64,000 nt of DNA from Maribacter luteus. GTDB lineage: Bacteria; Bacteroidota; Bacteroidia; Flavobacteriales; Flavobacteriaceae. This document shows positions 35,555-43,519 of the stretch, in pieces (the first letter of the stretch is position 1; each line of letters begins with the position of its first letter). Below the pieces are notes generated by a model. That model saw only the letters and a program-made list of their open reading frames with translations, was not told where the DNA came from and did not search any database. Where the stretch lies: positions 122,626 to 186,625 of the forward strand of contig NZ_WKJH01000008.1 in assembly GCF_009674825.1 (NCBI RefSeq), in the 5' to 3' direction. Made by a program: the position numbers and the translations under genes.

Positions 35555-36514
35555 ATGGAAAATCGAGAGGAAACATTAAAAACAGAAAAGTTCATTAGAA
35601 AGAATGTAACCTTTAAAAGTGTTGGTTCTACTATTGTGGGTCATCTTTACTTCCCTGTAGATACCGACTTTAATATGAAATATCCGGCTATTGTTACCGG
35701 AGGACCAATGGCAACTATCAAAGAACAGTCACCTGGTGTTTTTGCCAAAGCTTTGGCCGAAAGGGGTTTTATTGTTTTGGCCTTTGACTACAGGACTTTT
35801 GGAGAGAGTGAAGGGGAACCCAGACAGTACGAAGACCCAGCATCGAAGACAGAAGATATACAAAATGCGATTAGCTTTTTAGTTGCCCATAAAAATGTTG
35901 ATAGTAATCGTATTGGTGCTTTGGGAATATGTAATAGCTCATCATACATAGCCGATGCATTGCAAAGTAATAGACGAGTAAAGGCTTTTGGTACTGTCAG
36001 TGGTCACTTTAGCTTGCGCGAAGCAACGGTTACAAACCCCTTAGTGCCTGAAGAAATGAGAAAGGCTATGTATGCTAAATCAGAAGAAGCAAGACAACAG
36101 TACTTTGAAACAGGAATCGCTGTGCCCGATGATATGCTTATGCCCGATATGAACGAAGCGCCACCTGCAGAAGCTGGGGTTTTTATTTGTGAGCAATATG
36201 ATTACTATTTCCGTCGTAGAAAAGCGGAATGGCCAACTTACACCAACCACCTGGTGCCTTTTTCATTTGGGCAGATTGCACGCTCACATGGCCTCGACTA
36301 TGCTGGCCAAATAGCTATTCCTTATCTAGGTGTTGTGGGAGAGAAAGCCTTTACACGTGAATTTACTGAGCGCTTTATTAAAGCGAAAACACATGGACCT
36401 GCTGAAATTAAAATCATAAAGAACGGTACTCATTTTAGCACCTACGACAAGCCAGAATATGTAGCAGAAGGAGCTGATGCTTTAAGCGCATTCTTCAATA
36501 AACACTTAGTTTGA
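35555..36514 (+). CDS. Alpha/beta hydrolase (dienelactone hydrolase-like)
   Basis: A 319-residue cytoplasmic alpha/beta hydrolase. Oxyanion region VTGGPMAT; nucleophile region GALGICNSSSYIADAL, where related proteins have GICASGGY, so the cysteine-based elbow is retained but the glycines after it are replaced by serines. His in GTHFSTYD near the end completes the triad. Relatives (YcjY type) occur with SDRs and SRPBCC proteins and may open lactones or esters. Has its own operator B upstream. Confidence 0.85.
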   Translation: MENREETLKTEKFIRKNVTFKSVGSTIVGHLYFPVDTDFNMKYPAIVTGGPMATIKEQSPGVFAKALAERGFIVLAFDYRTFGESEGEPRQYEDPASKTEDIQNAISFLVAHKNVDSNRIGALGICNSSSYIADALQSNRRVKAFGTVSGHFSLREATVTNPLVPEEMRKAMYAKSEEARQQYFETGIAVPDDMLMPDMNEAPPAEAGVFICEQYDYYFRRRKAEWPTYTNHLVPFSFGQIARSHGLDYAGQIAIPYLGVVGEKAFTREFTERFIKAKTHGPAEIKIIKNGTHFSTYDKPEYVAEGADALSAFFNKHLV

Positions 36515-36520
36515 TCAATT

Positions 36521-36585
36521 CCGGAAAAAGTATTCGTCAATCCTTAAAATGTATTCAAGTACGAATGCCTAAATAATGAAATTTG
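36521..36585 (+). promoter_or_regulatory. Operator/promoter C of the 21-bp direct-repeat regulon
   Basis: CCGGAAAAAG and half-sites GTATTC (36530-36535) and GTATTC (36551-36556), again 21 bp apart; -7 TTTG at 36582-36585, 31 bases after the second half-site. The change of GTATAC to GTATTC in both half-sites at once supports a real pair. Confidence 0.75.
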
Positions 36586-36613
36586 CAGGGTAATATTTAT
36601 TAAATGGAAGACG

Positions 36614-37072
36614 ATGGCAGAGTCAAAAACCACATTCGAGTTCACTCATTTCTATCCAGGGTTTGAACCACGGAAGTTTTGGGAATTTCATGTAGACCAT
36701 GAATGGTATACCCAGTCTGATATAATGATCGGTGAGGTTGCATTACTCAAAGAAGGTGAAGAACACCCATCAGGTTTGGGAGCGGTACGAAAACTAACTA
36801 TCGGAAATATAAAGCTTGAAGAAGATATTGTAGGCTTTGAAGCTCCCAATTATTTTAGTTATGCGGTACGCCCGGGTGGAATGCCGGTAAAAAACTATGT
36901 AGGTGAGTTCTTCTTTGAATCTAAGGATAATGGACTACTTCTAACCTATAAAGGTAGTTTTTCCCCCAAACCATTTGGCACAAATTGGTTGTTCAAATAC
37001 ATATTTAGTTCACGTATGCGTAAAATGGTGCCTATTTGGGAAAAGGGTTATAAGGTGTATCATAAATTGTAG
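36614..37072 (+). CDS. SRPBCC family protein (polyketide cyclase-like)
   Basis: A 152-residue START/SRPBCC-fold protein with a hydrophobic ligand cavity. The segments GLGAVRKLTIGNIKLEEDIVG and SYAVRPGGMPVKNYVGEF follow the family's strand order, and the C-terminal helix is RMRKMVPIWEKGYKVY. Members bind or cyclise small hydrophobic compounds. It is followed after 26 bases by the NTF2-like gene and shares operator C with it. Confidence 0.82.
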   Translation: MAESKTTFEFTHFYPGFEPRKFWEFHVDHEWYTQSDIMIGEVALLKEGEEHPSGLGAVRKLTIGNIKLEEDIVGFEAPNYFSYAVRPGGMPVKNYVGEFFFESKDNGLLLTYKGSFSPKPFGTNWLFKYIFSSRMRKMVPIWEKGYKVYHKL

Positions 37073-37098
37073 TTCAACGGAATAAAAAAGAGAATAAA

Positions 37099-37509
37099 AT
37101 GGAAAATTCACAAAAGCAATTAGAAGAAAACAAAGCTATAGTAAATGCAGTATTTAAAGCCATTACAGATGGCAACTGGAGTTATGTAACAGAAACATTT
37201 GCCGATGATGCGAAAGTTTGGGTAGCTGGTGATATGCCCATATCAGGCAATCACACCAAAGACTTTGTAAGAGGTTTGGAAACAGGAAACCAAGCCATGT
37301 TCCCCAATGGAATGTCTCTTACTCCAAAAGCTATGACTGCCGAAGGCGACCGTGTTGCTGTTGAAGCTGAAACCTATGGTGAGCATGTTAGTGGCAAAAC
37401 ATATAACAACTTTTTCCATTTTTTATTAGTAATACGTGATGGTAAAATACAGGAGTGGAAAGAGTATATGGATACGAAACATGCCAGCTATACATTCTTT
37501 GGGGAATAA
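37099..37509 (+). CDS. Nuclear transport factor 2-like (SnoaL) protein
   Basis: A 136-residue protein of the NTF2/SnoaL superfamily: helical start (NKAIVNAVFKAITDGNWSYV), then DDAKVWVAGDMP, a strand-rich cone (DRVAVEAETYG, NNFFHFLLVIRDGKIQEWKEYMDT). The fold often serves as isomerase, cyclase or small-molecule binder. Aspartates at the usual pocket positions are present. Probably cotranscribed with the SRPBCC gene. Confidence 0.85.
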   Translation: MENSQKQLEENKAIVNAVFKAITDGNWSYVTETFADDAKVWVAGDMPISGNHTKDFVRGLETGNQAMFPNGMSLTPKAMTAEGDRVAVEAETYGEHVSGKTYNNFFHFLLVIRDGKIQEWKEYMDTKHASYTFFGE

Positions 37510-37898
37510 GCGTGATAATCGAAAATTTTACGGCGGGGCCTGGGACTGGATAAACCGCAGCAGTTAAACCGAAAGCAAGGGATTCAAAAGATTTCAGCAA
37601 TGCATTTTATATTGGGTTCAACCAAGAAATTTTCAATAGGCACTTCAAGTACGGCATTTAAGCCAAAAATAGCTGATGACGAAGTAAATGTATTCTAGGG
37701 AGGTACTAAGGTTGTTATGGTTAAGACGGCTTATTATTACCTTATAATAAATAAATAAAGGAACAGCTGCTAATTTTATTGGCTTGAACATAGGGATGGC
37801 AGGGCATGAAAGTCTTCAATGGCTTTCAAGTAAAAATATCATTCGGGGAAGTAACAAATATCAAAACCAAAAAGTTCATAAAGCATTATTTTTATAGT
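37510..37898. other. Intergenic region before the first AraC paralogue
   Basis: 389 bases including 93 that an earlier ATG (37806) would make coding. One single GTATTC occurs near 37689, without a second half-site at 21 bp, so no complete operator. No terminator hairpin recognised. Confidence 0.4.
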
Positions 37899-38810
37899 AT
37901 GGAAAGTATAATCAATATAAATCGAATTTCCGAAGTACATAAGGTATTGGAACTCCAAAGTCCGCAGCACCCCCTAATTTCGATTTTTTCTACAAGTGAT
38001 AATCCTAATGTTGAAGTGCACAATGGTAAATATAGGGTAAACCTCTATATGATAAGTCTAAAAACGATGAAGTCGTGCGAAATGCTTTATGGTCGTAATT
38101 CTTACGATTATCAAGAAGGAACTTTGATCTATACTGCTCCTGGGCAGGTTATTGCTTTTGAAGCTGGACAAGAAAATAGTGTGGAAAAAGAAGAAGGTTG
38201 GACAATTGTGTTTCATCCCGACCTTATCAGGCATTCGAATCTCGCCCAAACCATTTCTGAATATTTATTTTTTGATTATGGAACCCATGAAGCTTTGCAT
38301 GTATCGGAAAAAGAAAAACGTATTCTCCTTGAACTGATCAATAATATTAAAAGAGAGATTAGTGATAATATAGATAAGCATTCCCAAGAACTCATTAACA
38401 TTAACTTAGAAAGTTTGTTAAAGTACAGTAACCGCTTTTATGACCGTCAGTTTTATACAAGAACAAACCTTAATAAAGGCTACCTGGTTCGATTTGAAAA
38501 ATTCCTGAAAGATTATTTTGCATCGGGGTTATTAATAAATCAAGGCCTACCGACAGTACAACAATGTGGTGAGGCTCTCAATATGTCGGGCTACTATTTG
38601 AGTGATCTGTTAAAGGTGGAAACCGGGAAAAGTACAAAAGAACATATTACATTGTATATGGTTGAGCAGGCTAAAACAAAACTCCTGGGATCAAACTCAT
38701 CTGTTAGTGAAATTGCCTTCGATTTTGGTTTTGAATATCCACAGCATTTCAGCAAACTTTTTAAATCGAAAACAGGATACAGTCCTTCGGAATACAGAAC
38801 TTTAAACTAG
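37899..38810 (+). CDS. AraC family transcriptional regulator (paralogue 1)
   Basis: Regulator of 303 residues when read from the ATG at 37899; the earlier ATG at 37806 would add 31 residues not matched by the paralogue at 40560, which has exactly 303. N-terminal sensor part with SPQHPLISIF and FEAGQENSVEKEEGWTIVFHPDL; C-terminal AraC HTH pair (VQQCGEALNMSGYYLSDLLK and VSEIAFDFGFEYPQHFSKLF). Most probably it binds the 21-bp direct repeats of this cluster, since AraC proteins recognise tandem sites two helical turns apart. That link is inferred from position and site geometry. Confidence 0.9.
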   Translation: MESIININRISEVHKVLELQSPQHPLISIFSTSDNPNVEVHNGKYRVNLYMISLKTMKSCEMLYGRNSYDYQEGTLIYTAPGQVIAFEAGQENSVEKEEGWTIVFHPDLIRHSNLAQTISEYLFFDYGTHEALHVSEKEKRILLELINNIKREISDNIDKHSQELININLESLLKYSNRFYDRQFYTRTNLNKGYLVRFEKFLKDYFASGLLINQGLPTVQQCGEALNMSGYYLSDLLKVETGKSTKEHITLYMVEQAKTKLLGSNSSVSEIAFDFGFEYPQHFSKLFKSKTGYSPSEYRTLN

Positions 38811-38817
38811 AAACGAA

Positions 38818-39483
38818 ATGAAAGCTATAATAACAGGTTCAACAGGAATGTTGGGTAAAGGGGTTTTACTGGAGTGTATTGATGACCCTTCGTTAGAACA
38901 GGTATTACTTATTAATCGAAAACATTTAGATATATCCCATCCCAAGGTTAAAGAAGTTATTCATAAAGATTTCAGGGACTTTACCTCAATAAAAGGGCAA
39001 CTTGAAGGTTACGATGCATGTTTTCATTGTATGGGTGTATCAAGTGCTGGAATGAGCGAAGAAAAATTTACTGAAATTACATATACCATGTCAAAAGCTT
39101 TAGCAACAGTATTATATAGCATAAACCCTAACATGGTTTTTAATTATGTGTCGGGTGCAGGTACTGATAGTACAGAGAAGAGTAGCACAATGTGGTCACG
39201 TGTAAAAGGTAAAACCGAAAATATGATTTTGAATATGGGGTTTAAAGATGCCTATATGTTTCGTCCTGGGGCTATTTTACCAGAACGTGGTACAAAATCG
39301 AATACAAAATTATACCATATGCTCTATGTTGTTACCCGTCCATTATTTCCATTAATGAGGCGGATGAAATCGGTCACTACAACCACAAGAATAGGTAGGG
39401 CAATGATTAATTTATACGATCACCCTCAATCATTGAAGCATTTGGAAGGGGCTGATATTAATAAGGTCGCAGATATTAAGTAG
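38818..39483 (+). CDS. NAD(P)-binding protein (epimerase/atypical SDR-like)
   Basis: A 221-residue Rossmann-fold protein with ITGSTGMLGKGVLLECI, the glycine-rich motif of atypical SDRs, and KGKTENMILNMGFKDAYMFRPG in place of the classic YxxxK. Similar proteins are annotated as NAD-dependent epimerase/dehydratase or HTATIP2-like oxidoreductases. It begins seven bases after the AraC stop, so the two are cotranscribed. Operator D follows immediately. Confidence 0.8.
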   Translation: MKAIITGSTGMLGKGVLLECIDDPSLEQVLLINRKHLDISHPKVKEVIHKDFRDFTSIKGQLEGYDACFHCMGVSSAGMSEEKFTEITYTMSKALATVLYSINPNMVFNYVSGAGTDSTEKSSTMWSRVKGKTENMILNMGFKDAYMFRPGAILPERGTKSNTKLYHMLYVVTRPLFPLMRRMKSVTTTTRIGRAMINLYDHPQSLKHLEGADINKVADIK

Positions 39484-39500
39484 ATAAATCCACCTCAATC

Positions 39501-39566
39501 CACCAAAAAGTATACAACATTCGAAAATTTGTATACGTACCTTAGACCAGATGCATCCGATCTTTG
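39501..39566 (+). promoter_or_regulatory. Operator/promoter D of the 21-bp direct-repeat regulon
   Basis: CACCAAAAAG, half-sites GTATAC (39510-39515) and GTATAC (39531-39536), 21 bp apart, and TTTG at 39563-39566, 32 bases after the second half-site. This promoter would transcribe the second SDR and the second AraC gene, which makes the regulator part of its own presumed regulon. Confidence 0.75.
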
Positions 39567-39599
39567 TCCTATTCTTTAAAACATATAAAACAGGCAACA

Positions 39600-40550
39600 A
39601 TGCAGACAAATACATTTGGCAAAAAAGGGTGGACACCCGATAGAATCAAAAATTTAAAAGGCAAAACATATGTCATAACCGGTACTACAAGTGGAACAGG
39701 TTTTGAGGCAACGAAAATCTTGCTATCAAAAGGAGCAAAGGTGATAATGCTCAATAGAAACAAAAAAAAATCAGAAGATACTATTGCAGTTTTAAAACAA
39801 GAACTTGGTAATACCATAGATGTAACATCCATACAAATGGATTTGGCTGAGCAAGCTTCCATTAAAAAAGCGGCTGGGGAAGTTCTTAAAACAGTATCGA
39901 AGATTGATGCACTAATTTGTAATGCTGCAATTGCCCAAGTGCCCAAACAAACATTTACGGTTGATGGTTTTGAAAGCCAGCTTGGTGTAAACCACTACGG
40001 CAACTTTTTATTGCAAGGAATGCTTTATCCACAAATTGAAGCATCTGAAGGTAGAATAGTCGTTGTTGGTAGTATGGGGTATAATCTAGGAATCAAAACC
40101 ATACAGTTCGATGATATGAACTGGGACAGGAACTACGGTCCCAATGATGTATACAGCCAAAGTAAGTTAGCACAGATCATGTGTGTTTACGAATTACAGG
40201 ATAGATTAAAAAAAGCCGGGAAAACCAATGTAAAAGTGTATGCCTGCCATCCAGGTGCTTCCAGAACTTCACTCATTAAGACCAGCGGCAGTTTAATGAC
40301 ACGCTTTATTTGGCAATTAATGAAGTTGTCCCCATTGGTACAATCAGCGGAAAAAGGTGCTTACCCACAAGTGATGTGTGCCACAGAACCGAACCTTGAT
40401 CAAAATGGTTTTTACGGCCCTACTGGTAGAAATAACTGGACAGGTCCCGTAGGAGAACATAAATTGGAGCCGCACGCCAAAGATAAAGCGGTAGCCAAGA
40501 GACTATGGGAACTTTCAGAAAAGGAAACAGGTGTAAAATGGAATATCTAA
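39600..40550 (+). CDS. Short-chain dehydrogenase/reductase
   Basis: NAD(P)-dependent oxidoreductase of 316 residues counted from the ATG at 39600. The frame is open back to an ATG at 39564, but that codon overlaps the -7 element of operator D, so the later start is chosen. TGTTSGTGFEA cofactor motif, CNAA in place of NNAG, catalytic Tyr/Lys in YSQSKLAQ. Same subgroup as the first SDR of the cluster but only distantly similar. Followed after nine bases by the second AraC gene. Confidence 0.88.
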   Translation: MQTNTFGKKGWTPDRIKNLKGKTYVITGTTSGTGFEATKILLSKGAKVIMLNRNKKKSEDTIAVLKQELGNTIDVTSIQMDLAEQASIKKAAGEVLKTVSKIDALICNAAIAQVPKQTFTVDGFESQLGVNHYGNFLLQGMLYPQIEASEGRIVVVGSMGYNLGIKTIQFDDMNWDRNYGPNDVYSQSKLAQIMCVYELQDRLKKAGKTNVKVYACHPGASRTSLIKTSGSLMTRFIWQLMKLSPLVQSAEKGAYPQVMCATEPNLDQNGFYGPTGRNNWTGPVGEHKLEPHAKDKAVAKRLWELSEKETGVKWNI

Positions 40551-40559
40551 ATTTGTAAT

Positions 40560-41471
40560 ATGCAACATTTCAAAACATTATCATCGTATTTGGATTATAT
40601 AGGACTGCCTAGACCAGAGCACCCTATGTTGAGTGTGTTCAATTCAAAAGGTGATGGTTACTTACCTTGTCCAAGGGAAAGTTCACCACCTATTACAAAT
40701 GATTGTTATTCCATTAGTTTCAAAAAATATGTAGAAGGAAATTTAAACTACGGTAGAACAAAGTATGATTTTACGAACGGGGCCTTGATATGTATTGCAC
40801 CAAGACAAGTGTTACAATGGGACAATAGTGTGGTCTTTGAGCAAAAAGGTTTTTCAATAAACTTTCACGAAGATTTTTTAAAAGGAACCGAACTTGCACA
40901 ACAGATCAAAAAATACGGTTTCTTTTCGTACGCGGTAAATGAAGCGTTACACCTTTCCCCCAAAGAAGAAAAGCAGTTAGGGTCCATAGTGGAAAATATT
41001 GAGATAGAGTATCAAAACAACCACGATGCATTTAGTAAAGACATTATTGTTTCCCATTTGGACACGCTATTAAAATATGCCAATCGATTTTATGAAAGAC
41101 AGTTTTTAAACAGGAAAGAACTGTCTAATGATTTATTGGAAAAGTTCAATAAGCAAATAGCTATCTATTTAGAATCCGGTCAACTACAGGAAAAGGGTAT
41201 TCCGAGCATAGAACAAATCGCGGATGAAATGTCGGTATCACAACGTTATTTAAGTGATACACTTAAAAAAGAAACGGGTAAAACCACAACAGAGCATTTA
41301 CACTTGCATTTAATAGATGAAGCAAAGAATATTTTATTACAACCCGACAAGAGTATTTCAGAAGTGGCTTATGAATTAGGGTTTGAATATCCACCTTATT
41401 TTTCTAGATTGTTTAAAAAGAAAGAAGGTATAAGTCCAACCGAATTTAGAGATAAATATAAACTCAATTAA
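40560..41471 (+). CDS. AraC family transcriptional regulator (paralogue 2)
   Basis: A 303-residue paralogue of the AraC protein at 37899, with the same layout: PRPEHPMLSVF near the start, the sensor part with GFSINFHEDFLKGTELAQQI, and C-terminal HTH pair (IEQIADEMSVSQRYLSDTLK and ISEVAYELGFEYPPYFSRLF). Presumably transcribed from operator D together with the SDR and perhaps the membrane protein after it. Two such regulators in one small cluster suggest either hetero-regulation or a recent merger of two units. Confidence 0.9.
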   Translation: MQHFKTLSSYLDYIGLPRPEHPMLSVFNSKGDGYLPCPRESSPPITNDCYSISFKKYVEGNLNYGRTKYDFTNGALICIAPRQVLQWDNSVVFEQKGFSINFHEDFLKGTELAQQIKKYGFFSYAVNEALHLSPKEEKQLGSIVENIEIEYQNNHDAFSKDIIVSHLDTLLKYANRFYERQFLNRKELSNDLLEKFNKQIAIYLESGQLQEKGIPSIEQIADEMSVSQRYLSDTLKKETGKTTTEHLHLHLIDEAKNILLQPDKSISEVAYELGFEYPPYFSRLFKKKEGISPTEFRDKYKLN

Positions 41472-41474
41472 GCT

Positions 41475-41990
41475 ATGGAATTATTAAAATTAGCCACTGA
41501 ATGGGCGAAATCCGAAGTTTTTTCAACACGTTTCTTCATCCTTTTTGCACTTTTGTTTTTAGTTGGAAGCGTTGGGTTTTGGCAGTTGGGAAAAACGGAT
41601 TTGGCAAAGGCATACATTATACCGACATTGGTGGTAGGTGTTTTACTTATGACCATAGGACTTGGTTTATTTTACACCAACAAATCAAGGATTACCCAAT
41701 TTGAAAATGCTTTTAATGCTGATGCTCCTGCCTTTTACCAATCTGAAATTGAACGTACCGAAAGTACATTAAAGGAATACACAGTTGTTTTCAAGGTCAT
41801 TCCAATTCTAATAATTATTGCCGCATTAATAATATTACTCATTAATGCACCAACTTGGCGGGCTATTGGTATCACAACAATTGCCATGCTAATCATCATC
41901 ATGTTAGTTGACGGAACCGCATACGCAAGAATGGAAACTTACCATAAAGAATTGAAATTGATGAATATAGGAATTGAAGTCGAAAAATAA
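41475..41990 (+). CDS. Hypothetical membrane protein
   Basis: A 171-residue protein with four membrane helices in two pairs (about residues 20-36, 46-66, 105-122 and 127-146), separated by a soluble, helical stretch (NAFNADAPAFYQSEIERTESTLKE shortened here). It begins three bases after the second AraC stop, so it belongs to the same transcript. No family recognised. Confidence 0.65.
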   Translation: MELLKLATEWAKSEVFSTRFFILFALLFLVGSVGFWQLGKTDLAKAYIIPTLVVGVLLMTIGLGLFYTNKSRITQFENAFNADAPAFYQSEIERTESTLKEYTVVFKVIPILIIIAALIILLINAPTWRAIGITTIAMLIIIMLVDGTAYARMETYHKELKLMNIGIEVEK

Positions 41991-42119
41991 CTGTACATAT
42001 CATTTTAAACCCGGATACAAGCCCATTCTCTGACAAAAGAGACCGAAATAAGCCGCTTTTAGAGGTTTTCTCACTTCCTTACTTTTATTTAACTACGTTT
42101 AAACTTTCTATAAAACAAA

Positions 42120-42150
42120 AAACCCATAACTCACGTTATGGGTTTCTTTT
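42120..42150. terminator. Bidirectional terminator
   Basis: Stem AAACCCATAAC/TCAC/GTTATGGGTTT, with T-runs on both strands. It can end the AraC-cluster transcript from the left and any minus-strand tRNA transcript from the right. Confidence 0.85.
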
Positions 42151-42167
42151 TGCGGAGAAAGAGGAAC
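42151..42167 (-). other. Possible 3' fragment of a serine tRNA gene (attachment-site scar)
   Basis: On the minus strand the sequence ends CCTCTTTCTCCGCA directly before the terminator, the typical acceptor-stem end of a flavobacterial tRNA-Ser. The rest of the tRNA is missing. Next to it a short minus-strand frame reads VRKSVRKTSTKYDKLLYFG and stop, like the tail of a gene beside an integration site. Suggestive of a past site-specific insertion. Confidence 0.3.
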
Positions 42168-42777
42168 TATCCTAAAGTTTCTAACTAGCCGAAATACAGT
42201 AATTTATCGTATTTGGTAGATGTTTTACGCACCGATTTACGCACCGAACATGTAACTGTATGATAAACAGTGTTTTAAACTGGTGTTTTTTTGAAAACAG
42301 AACGCGAGTTTCAAATTCTTGATAAAAAGAATAATAGCTCATCAACCAATCTGGAAAAATATTATTTTTCAAACTTTAACATTCATTCAATGAAAATTAT
42401 GAAGTTTGGATTGTTTTTTCTTAAACTTCTAAAGCTAAAATATTGTTTACAATAAATGGGTAATTCTTATTGCATTCTAATTCAGAAATGTGGTATATAA
42501 TTTTGATTGATTTGGTATGTGTATTTTATTTAAAAATTTACTAACAGAATCCTGCATCATTTATTTAATATAGTTAAATGGCACTATTAACAATAAACCT
42601 AAAAAATAGTGATTAAAATCATTAATCGGATACGGCGAAACAATGCTATTTTATATTAATGCTATTAAGAAAAAACCCCTTTACAGTAATTTTCATTACT
42701 ATAAAGGGGATACTAGTGACTAACTCAATAAACTCTAACTAAAATATTTCCATTTTTATTCTACGAATATTCATAGA
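42168..42777. other. Long AT-rich gap between cluster and SusCD locus
   Basis: No credible gene. It contains the minus-strand tail next to the tRNA fragment and, at its right end, the terminator of the SusCD transcript. Composition is very AT-rich. Confidence 0.4.
42667..42709 (-). terminator. Terminator of the SusC-SusD transcript
   Basis: On the minus strand CCCCTTTATAGTAAT/GAAA/ATTACTGTAAAGGGG with one bulge, followed by a T-run. Located 70-110 bases after the last gene of the minus-strand operon. Confidence 0.88.
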
Positions 42778-43500
42778 TTAATAGGGCTGATTTCTAACCG
42801 GGTCATTAAGTATATGACCAACACCATTGGAAAAGACGTAGTTGTGGTTACGTACGTTTTCATTCCAACCTCCAGAATAAGCTGAACTTGGTAATGGAGC
42901 ACCTCTGTCATTTACTTTGATATCCCAATCTTCATCCCTACTATAAGCAATTAAGCCATCATCACCGGGAACGAGTGTTTGAAAAACGTAAAAGGTCCCG
43001 GTAACCCCTAAAGTTGGAACTTGCAGAACATAATCCATAGTGATGTGATATTTTAGTATTGTTCTTAGCTTTTCCAGTTTTTCCGGTGTATCCACAAACT
43101 CCATCAACTCATCCGGAGTTAGGTTGGTTTCAGCATCTTCCAAAGCCGTACCACTAAGACCAGTCACTATTTGATTGACATTTCCTGCTCCTATGAAAGC
43201 ATTATTGTTCAATAACAAATAGGTTCTTAGCGTATCCGCAGTTTGATTAAAGACATCGATCATTTCCGCTTTCCTTATGGCCGCTTCCATATATTGAAAG
43301 TGTTCGCCATCTAAGGTGCCATCTTCATTTACACCATTTAAAGACTCAATAAATTCCCATGCGGTATTATTTTCAAATGGATCTGAAAATACGGCTCCAC
43401 TTTCGAAATTATAGGTGTCCTGAACCTCTAGGTCACATGAAATGAGCGATATACCTATGCATAGTAGTAATACAAATTTTATTTTAACAAATGTTTTCAT
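42778..43500 (-). CDS. Fasciclin-like lipoprotein in SusCD operon
   Basis: A lipoprotein of 240 residues counted from the ATG at 43500 (signal MKTFVKIKFVLLLCIGISLISC). A further ATG at 43533 would overlap susD and precede the signal sequence, so is rejected. The C-terminal part resembles a fasciclin (FAS1) domain: NNNAFIG, LRTILKYHIT, and YVFSNGVGHILNDPV at the end. It takes the position usually held by SusE/SusF-type surface glycan-binding lipoproteins, so a surface role in binding is plausible, but sugar binding by FAS1 is not established. Confidence 0.75.
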   Translation of the reverse strand: MKTFVKIKFVLLLCIGISLISCDLEVQDTYNFESGAVFSDPFENNTAWEFIESLNGVNEDGTLDGEHFQYMEAAIRKAEMIDVFNQTADTLRTYLLLNNNAFIGAGNVNQIVTGLSGTALEDAETNLTPDELMEFVDTPEKLEKLRTILKYHITMDYVLQVPTLGVTGTFYVFQTLVPGDDGLIAYSRDEDWDIKVNDRGAPLPSSAYSGGWNENVRNHNYVFSNGVGHILNDPVRNQPY

Positions 43501-43519
43501 ACGTATTATTTTTTTTATT

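Noticed and set aside
37806..37898. Upstream 31-residue extension of AraC paralogue 1
   Set aside because: Absent from the paralogue of exactly 303 residues and without signal or domain; later ATG preferred.
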